Shown: positions 58,954 through 64,000 of the stretch, in pieces
Numbering within the stretch: the stretch's first letter is position 1
Layout of the letters: every line of letters begins with the position of its first letter
DNA from: an uncultured bacterium
GTDB taxonomy: Bacteria; Actinomycetota; Coriobacteriia; Coriobacteriales; Coriobacteriaceae
Length of the DNA: 64,000 bases
Direction of reading: 5' to 3'
Assembly: GCA_905214425.1 (NCBI GenBank)
Contig: CAJMLY010000006.1
Span: forward strand, 1 to 64,000
Translations under genes and position numbers: made by a program
The notes under the pieces: model-generated
The model's input: only the letters and a program-made list of their open reading frames with translations
What the model was told of the DNA's origin: nothing
Database searches by the model: none

Positions 58954-59616
58954 ATGGAGACGACCGCGCGCGGCGACGTACCAAAAACACTGCACACCAT
59001 TGCGTATATCAGTATTCCCAATAGCGCCGATCTTGGTTTTTTGCTCTGGGACCTGCAGGATGCCATCGCCGCCTATGCCCGGTTTTCCGGCACCGCACTC
59101 CCCCGCCCGGTCGACTTGAAGGCAAATGACACCGGCAGCGTTGCCGATGGCATCGTGCTGGCCATTGAAGATGTGGCTGACGATGAGACGTTGACTGCTA
59201 TCGAGCAGGCGCTTGAGCGCTTTGGCGGTACGGGAACACGTGTCTATGCCGTGATTCGAGCCGCACAAGAGGGCACTGAGCAGGCGCGTGAGACCGCCGT
59301 TCGCCTGCACAAGGCATGTGAGCGCCATGACCAATTGTGGTGTGGCGGCGTTGCCATCTGCGCCGGCAGCGGCATTGCGGCGCTTCGTCGCTCTCCGCGC
59401 ATGGGACTCTTGCGCCGACCTTTTTCGGAAGCGATGGATAAGCTTGTGGGCGCTGTGCGCATGGGCTGCTCCGTCGAGCATGCACAGCGACTTGGCGGCG
59501 GCAATGCCGCCAACGTCGGCACCGACGGCATGGTTTGCGCCGAGCCAGCCGTGCCCGCGCCGATCTGGCGAGGCGTTCTGAAACGTCTGGGCGCCCACGC
59601 TCAAACAAAAATCTAA
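58954..59616 (+). CDS. Conserved protein of unknown function
   Basis: A 220-residue soluble protein not recognised. It starts as alternating strands and helices (TLHTIAYISIPNSADLGFLL), and later VYAVIRAAQEGTEQARETA and GGVAICAGSGIAAL suggest an alpha/beta, perhaps flavodoxin-like, fold. No signal peptide or membrane segment is present. AAAGGAG at 6 bp fixes the ATG. It is divergent from the aminotransferase and convergent with the glycosylase gene. Function is not assigned. Confidence 0.65.
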   Translation: METTARGDVPKTLHTIAYISIPNSADLGFLLWDLQDAIAAYARFSGTALPRPVDLKANDTGSVADGIVLAIEDVADDETLTAIEQALERFGGTGTRVYAVIRAAQEGTEQARETAVRLHKACERHDQLWCGGVAICAGSGIAALRRSPRMGLLRRPFSEAMDKLVGAVRMGCSVEHAQRLGGGNAANVGTDGMVCAEPAVPAPIWRGVLKRLGAHAQTKI

Positions 59617-59617
59617 A

Positions 59618-60181
59618 TTAAATAACAGCCCAGTCAACGGCTTCGTGCCAACGCTCAACAAGACGTTCCAGGCGCCAGGCGGCATTGGCAGGACTTGTCG
59701 AGGGCAGGACGATGGCGGGCAGCCCCGTCCGATCTTGCAAGTAGCGTTTGTAGAGTCGCCCTGCCGTACCGCCGTTACAGACAACGACCTCGATCGGCGC
59801 GGCATCGGTAATGCACTCGATATGTGCCGGCACAACGCTGCGAATGCTCGCGTCGCTCGAGCCCTTAATGTCGCAGCTCTCAATCACATCCCACAGGGCC
59901 ACGCCACCGTTCAACAGCATGGATCGCTTGGCGGCAATGGAGGCATCAAGCGTCGCGGGCTCACCGCTTGCCAAAGGATCGCCCTCGTTGGGCGGCACAG
60001 GCATACCGAGGCACGTGGCCATCACACGCCAAAAGCGATTCTGAGGGTTGCCGTAATAAAAGGCATTGGCGCGCGAAAGCACCGAGGGAAACGACCCGAG
60101 CACCAAAACGCGCGAGCGCTGGTCGAACACGGGCTCAAACCCATGCTCAATATGTTGATAGCCCTCGTCCGGCGCTGTCAT
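59618..60181 (-). CDS. DNA-deoxyinosine glycosylase (uracil-DNA-glycosylase superfamily)
   Basis: A 187-residue protein with VLVLGSFPSVLSRANAFYYG and NPQNRFW at the active site, as in hypoxanthine-DNA glycosylases, and the C-terminal PSTSPAN block. It excises deaminated adenine (hypoxanthine) from DNA. Its stop nearly touches the preceding gene and it follows the amylase gene by 3 bp, so cotranscription is likely. Confidence 0.86.
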   Translation of the reverse strand: MTAPDEGYQHIEHGFEPVFDQRSRVLVLGSFPSVLSRANAFYYGNPQNRFWRVMATCLGMPVPPNEGDPLASGEPATLDASIAAKRSMLLNGGVALWDVIESCDIKGSSDASIRSVVPAHIECITDAAPIEVVVCNGGTAGRLYKRYLQDRTGLPAIVLPSTSPANAAWRLERLVERWHEAVDWAVI

Positions 60182-60184
60182 GAT

Positions 60185-61561
60185 CTAGGCCCTCAACAGA
60201 TAGCGCACCTCGTAGGGCGCAAGCTCAAGGGTACCCGTCAGCTCGACCGTGGGCGCATCGTCGGCAAGCAGGTCGACGAAGGAGCCGTTGAGTTCGCCAG
60301 CGCCAAAGGCGTAAGGCTCACCCACGGCATTCACCGCCACGAGTACCGTCGCGCCGTCACAGGCGCGCTCGAACAGCAGCTGCTTGTTCTGGATCACCAC
60401 GTTGCGATAGGCACCGTAGTTGAGAGCACGGGCAGCCGCGTCGTCGGCCGAGCGAAGGTGTGCGAGTTGCGTGATGAACGCCGTCAGCTCGTTGGGCGCA
60501 GGCTCATCGAGCGCAGGGCGCAGCGCCCAGTCGCCATCGGGGCCGCCCTTTTCGCCAGCAATTCCCCACTCGCTGCTATAGTAGACGCACGGGATGCCCG
60601 GCATGCCAAAGAGCATGCCGTAGGCGGGACGCAGACAGGACTTGTCGGTGAGGATGCTCGCCAGGCGCGGCACATCGTGGTTGTCGACAAACGACAGCAG
60701 ATGTTTGCCGCGGTAGATGCACCAGGGGTCGCCGCCAAACTGACGGTGCAGCGAATGGGCGATCTCGAACATGTTGACCGAGTTAAAGCTGGAGTACAGG
60801 CCCTTGTAGCACTCGTAGTTGGTGCAGGAGTCGAGCATCTCGTCGTTGACGATTTGGCTGTAGTCGCCGTGGAGAGTCTCGCCGATCAGCACAAAGTCGG
60901 GCTTGAGCTCACGGGTAAAAGCGTGCAGGCGGCGCATAAAGTCGCGGTCGAGCATATAGGCAACGTCCAGGCGCAGGCCGTCGACGCCAAAGACCTCGGC
61001 CCAGCGGCGCACGGACTCGAGCAGGTAATCGACCACGGCGGGGTTTTGCAGGTTGAGCTTCACGAGCTCAAAATGGCCTTCCCAGCCCTCGTACCAAAAG
61101 CCGTCGCCGTAGCACGAGTCGCCATCAAAGCTGATGTGGAACCAGTCCTTGTAGGGCGAGTCCCACTTGCGCTCCTGCACATCGCGGAAGGCCCAAAAGC
61201 CACGGCCCACATGGTTGAAGACGGCGTCGAGCACCACGCGGATGCCGTGGGCATGCAGCGTCTCGCACACGGCGGCAAAGTCGGCATCCCCACCCAAGCG
61301 ACGGTCGATGTGGCGCAGGCTGCGCGTGTCGTAGCCATGACTATCGGACTCGAGCGGCGGATTGATGAGCACAGCGCCAATACCGAGTTTTTGCAGGTAG
61401 TCGGCCCATTGGGCGATTTTCATGATAGGAGCATCGGGGTTGGGCACGGCGTTAGCAGCCTGGGCGAGCTCATCCTCGGCAACGGGCGCGGCGTTTTCGC
61501 GCGGAGCTCCACAGAAGCCCAGCGGATAGATCTGGTAGAACGTCGTCTCGTATGCCCACAT
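60185..61561 (-). CDS. GH13 alpha-amylase family protein
   Basis: A 458-residue TIM-barrel glycosidase. The four GH13 regions are DAVFNHVGR, GLRLDVAY (nucleophile aspartate), LIGETLHGD (acid/base glutamate) and FVDNHDV. No signal peptide is seen, so it acts inside the cell, perhaps on maltodextrins. A C-terminal beta domain ends the protein. Exact specificity is unknown. Confidence 0.88.
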   Translation of the reverse strand: MWAYETTFYQIYPLGFCGAPRENAAPVAEDELAQAANAVPNPDAPIMKIAQWADYLQKLGIGAVLINPPLESDSHGYDTRSLRHIDRRLGGDADFAAVCETLHAHGIRVVLDAVFNHVGRGFWAFRDVQERKWDSPYKDWFHISFDGDSCYGDGFWYEGWEGHFELVKLNLQNPAVVDYLLESVRRWAEVFGVDGLRLDVAYMLDRDFMRRLHAFTRELKPDFVLIGETLHGDYSQIVNDEMLDSCTNYECYKGLYSSFNSVNMFEIAHSLHRQFGGDPWCIYRGKHLLSFVDNHDVPRLASILTDKSCLRPAYGMLFGMPGIPCVYYSSEWGIAGEKGGPDGDWALRPALDEPAPNELTAFITQLAHLRSADDAAARALNYGAYRNVVIQNKQLLFERACDGATVLVAVNAVGEPYAFGAGELNGSFVDLLADDAPTVELTGTLELAPYEVRYLLRA

Positions 61562-61632
61562 AGCAACCTCCCGGTAAGCTCAACACAACGACATCCATTG
61601 TATGCCCGGCTTGTATCCTCTTCCCCAAAATA

Positions 61633-61699
61633 AGTTGCGGTGGAATAGTTCCTGCTTGGGCCTTCAGAGGCCTTAAACAGGAACTATTCCACCGCAACT
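61633..61699. terminator. Perfect 22-bp inverted repeat with nested hairpin
   Basis: AGTTGCGGTGGAATAGTTCCTG-type arms (61633-61654 and 61678-61699) match perfectly. Inside, GGCCT and AGGCC make a second stem. It lies between the MFS gene stop and the amylase gene start and may terminate the MFS transcript, although no clear U-tract follows. Confidence 0.55.
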
Positions 61700-61714
61700 G
61701 ATGAGGGGACGTGG

Positions 61715-62911
61715 TTAGGCGACAGGCTTTGCGCGACGAATGGCCGGGAACATCACCGTGATAGCGAGGATGACGCCCACGGCAGCGATCGCACCGCCCG
61801 CGTAGCCGATCAAGGCGATACCGGGGCCCGAAACCACGGCTCCGCCGATCGCGGTACCCGTGCCAATGCCCAGATTGAACAGGCCCGAGAAGATCGACAT
61901 GGCGACGGCCGACGAGTCCGCCGGCGTGTACTTGATGAGCTCGGCCTGAAACGCCACGTTAAAGGCCGTGGCGCAGCAACCCCACAGTGCGCAAACAGCG
62001 AGAACCGCAGCGAGCGACGATGCGGCCGGACCCATGAGCAGCAGGGCCGCTGGCACGCCGGAAAGCGTGATAGCCAAGAACGGGAAGCGGTGCCCATCGA
62101 ACAGGCGGCCGAACAGCCAGCTTCCGAGCAGACCAGAGCAGCCGAACGCCGTCAGCGTCATAGTGATAGCGCTTGCGTCGACATGCGCGACCTGAGCCAG
62201 GAAAGGCTCGATATAGCTATAGCTCGCGTAATAGCCAGTTGCCATGAACACCGTGACCACATAGAGCGCGATGAGGAACGGGTTCTTGAGCAGCTCGGGC
62301 AGCTGCTTGAGCGTAAAACGCTCGCCCGCTGGCATGGCAGGAAACACCGTGGCCTGGTAGACGACCGCGACAGCAGACAGCGCTCCGACCACAGCAAACG
62401 TCATGCGCCAGCCCACGGCCAGGCCAATGGCGCGGCCGAGCGGCAGGCCGAAGATCTGTGCGATGGAAGAGCCCGTGGCGATCATGCTGATGGCGAGCGC
62501 CCCATGGCGCGTGTCAACCAGGCGCGAGGCCATAATCGAGGCGACCGACCAGAACACGGCATGTGCGCAAGCGACCACCAGGCGCGCGCAGACCAGGATG
62601 GGATAAGTCGGCGCCACGGCCGACAGAAACTGGCCGAGCGAGAACACGGCGAGCACGCCCAACAGCATCCGCTTGAACTCAAAACGCGAGGCAAACACCA
62701 TAAGCGGCAGCGACAGCAGCATGACGCCCCAGGCATAGACCGAGATCATGATGCCGGCCTGGGCCTCGGTGAGTGAGAACGACGCGGCAATATCAGTCAG
62801 AAGGCCGATGGGCATAAACTCCGACGTGTTGAACACGAACGCGCAGCAGGTGAGCCCGACGAGCGGGAGCCACTGCCTGAGTGCGATACCACCTTGCTTT
62901 GTTTGAGCCAT
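61715..62911 (-). CDS. MFS transporter, SotB/DHA1-like exporter
   Basis: A 398-residue protein with about 12 membrane segments. FNTSEFMPIGLLTDIA at the start and ISVYAWGVMLLSLPLM and RFEFKRMLLG after it fit the sugar-efflux SotB/purine-efflux DHA1 group. Substrate may be sugars or drugs. It is preceded by a 174-bp gap without other features. Confidence 0.83.
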   Translation of the reverse strand: MAQTKQGGIALRQWLPLVGLTCCAFVFNTSEFMPIGLLTDIAASFSLTEAQAGIMISVYAWGVMLLSLPLMVFASRFEFKRMLLGVLAVFSLGQFLSAVAPTYPILVCARLVVACAHAVFWSVASIMASRLVDTRHGALAISMIATGSSIAQIFGLPLGRAIGLAVGWRMTFAVVGALSAVAVVYQATVFPAMPAGERFTLKQLPELLKNPFLIALYVVTVFMATGYYASYSYIEPFLAQVAHVDASAITMTLTAFGCSGLLGSWLFGRLFDGHRFPFLAITLSGVPAALLLMGPAASSLAAVLAVCALWGCCATAFNVAFQAELIKYTPADSSAVAMSIFSGLFNLGIGTGTAIGGAVVSGPGIALIGYAGGAIAAVGVILAITVMFPAIRRAKPVA

Positions 62912-63085
62912 ATAGGAAAACCTCTCCGATTATCTTGAGCGGTGGGCGATTATAGCAATGAGAAGTCTATAAATGAGCAACAAAAGAATTCTTGGAAAAC
63001 GATCGTTAACAGACGGCGCGCCAATTCTACTTAGAAAGCAAGGTACGCAGGAACTCAATGTCGAAAACGCGGCTTCATCTTCGGG

Positions 63086-63913
63086 CTATCGCGCCTGCTC
63101 GGATACGCACAAGGACACCCCCATGAGCACGTCAATTTCGAGCCAACTCGCAACCGCACAATGAACTAGCAAAAGAAGGATATAAGCAAACGCCCCATAA
63201 TAAAGTCCCTCATGTACAAGCGCCGTCACTGAAAGTGCCGACGGCAGCGCCGCACTCGAAACTACCCATCCAACAAGAACCTGGATAGCGCAACTTGCAA
63301 CCAGGTTCCATGCCACTAGCAGCGTTGCGGGACGCGCGATTTCTCTGCAGGAGGAACGAAGCGCCGTGACCGAACGCATGATGTAGCGTGGTGCAAACCG
63401 AATGCCTCGTAGCCCCCTCTGCTCCACGCCCGCATCTTCAATTAACACGAATACGAACGACGCGGAAAGAAGCGTCACGATTACTGCCACCACAAGCGAG
63501 CACAACACCCCGAGCTGACTGCTCACAAGCGAGGCAAAGACTACAATTGCCGATAAAATCAAGTGAACCAAATAAAGTAGTAGCGCCCCAGAAATCTGGA
63601 GGGGAACCGTCGAGGCCAAGAGATAAACCGGAGGGGTTCGAGCAGGTTGCACCGTCTCTTTGGACCGGTCGACGGCAAATAATGAAAAAGCCACATTCGA
63701 TAGAAGCAGGTTTAAAAAGGCCGCGACCACAGTGCAAATAAGCGTAATGGACGGATTGATATAGGCGAGCTCAGTTGCAACGTTTGATACACCAAGTTGA
63801 AGCGCGCTCATAACAAACAAGGGGATATATAACGCCATCGTGCAGCCACTCCGGCATCCCTTCGCCCGATCGCCCGATTCCAGAAAGACATTGAAGTTCT
63901 CTCGCAAGTTCAC
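63086..63913 (-). CDS. Multi-pass membrane protein of unknown function
   Basis: A 275-residue protein with about six hydrophobic segments (for example MALYIPLFVMSALQLGV and LICTVVAAFLNLLLSNVAFSL). It resembles DUF975/YesL-like integral membrane proteins only in general layout; no family is assigned. The N-terminal 25 residues are cytosolic and charged. The last 87 bases of the window are upstream of it and show no further gene. Confidence 0.6.
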   Translation of the reverse strand: MNLRENFNVFLESGDRAKGCRSGCTMALYIPLFVMSALQLGVSNVATELAYINPSITLICTVVAAFLNLLLSNVAFSLFAVDRSKETVQPARTPPVYLLASTVPLQISGALLLYLVHLILSAIVVFASLVSSQLGVLCSLVVAVIVTLLSASFVFVLIEDAGVEQRGLRGIRFAPRYIMRSVTALRSSCREIARPATLLVAWNLVASCAIQVLVGWVVSSAALPSALSVTALVHEGLYYGAFAYILLLLVHCAVASWLEIDVLMGVSLCVSEQAR

Positions 63914-64000
63914 TCTATACCCGTTTTCTTACTAGGCAGGGCGAACGGGCGCCAATATAAACGCCGGTCCGCCCATCCATAATTTTTAGTTTTAACGTCC

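Overview
This 64 kb window is chromosomal DNA from a high-GC actinomycete. The gene content and protein sequences suggest the class Coriobacteriia, most likely Collinsella. That placement is an inference. It rests on the actinobacterial helical insertion in the RNA polymerase beta' subunit, a selenium-dependent xanthine dehydrogenase module, an AccD-AccA fusion, and a FabK-based type II fatty acid synthase. No rRNA, convincing tRNA, CRISPR array, transposase or integrase was found.

Region 1 (1-4320) is accessory. It holds an AAA+ ATPase of the ATPase_2/DUF234 type, an AbiEi-like protein with a nuclease-like C-terminus, and three intergenic arrays of a 62-bp palindromic tandem repeat. A fourth array lies upstream of rpoB (about 54.75-54.92 kb).

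Region 2 (4321-15192) is a purine-catabolism locus: xdhD, a four-cluster ferredoxin, ygfK, ssnA and an NCS2 purine permease on the minus strand, with a divergent PAS/HTH (YheO-like) regulator and a convergent ridA. Together these could import and oxidise or reduce xanthine, urate or related purines using a labile selenium-molybdenum hydroxylase.

Region 3 (15.5-20.6 kb) has a U32 peptidase-like protein, an RluA-type pseudouridine synthase, and a two-gene unit of a Gfo/Idh/MocA oxidoreductase and a DeoR repressor preceded by a cluster of GC-palindromes.

Region 4 (21-57.3 kb) is the classical bacterial transcription/translation supercluster, all on the minus strand and read from right to left: rplJ-rplL, galU, rpoB-rpoC, an ECF sigma/anti-sigma pair, rpsL-rpsG-fusA-rpsJ, then (after an interruption) rplC-rplD-rplW-rplB-rpsS-rplV-rpsC-rplP-rpmC-rpsQ-rplN-rplX. 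The interruption holds birA (+), a complete fatty-acid operon (fabH-acpP-fabK-fabD-fabG-fabF-accB-fabZ-accC-accDA), an orphan PTS EIIC gene, a cation diffusion facilitator and a histidine phosphatase. The S10/spc series stops after rplX at a strong terminator; tuf is absent next to fusA.

Region 5 (57.7-64 kb) holds an aminotransferase, an unrecognised protein, a DNA-deoxyinosine glycosylase, a GH13 amylase-like enzyme, an MFS exporter and a membrane protein of unknown function.

The most unusual signals are: (i) a segment at the C-terminus of beta' that aligns without gaps to the C-terminal domain of RNA polymerase alpha and keeps most of its DNA-contacting residues; (ii) the four 62-bp-period palindrome arrays; (iii) three very large hairpins with a shared core and unrelated but self-complementary outer arms, each just upstream of a ribosomal-protein operon; (iv) an arginine at S12 position 88, where lysine is usual and where arginine is a known streptomycin-resistance change; and (v) an 8-residue-longer, non-canonical fork loop 2 in RpoB.
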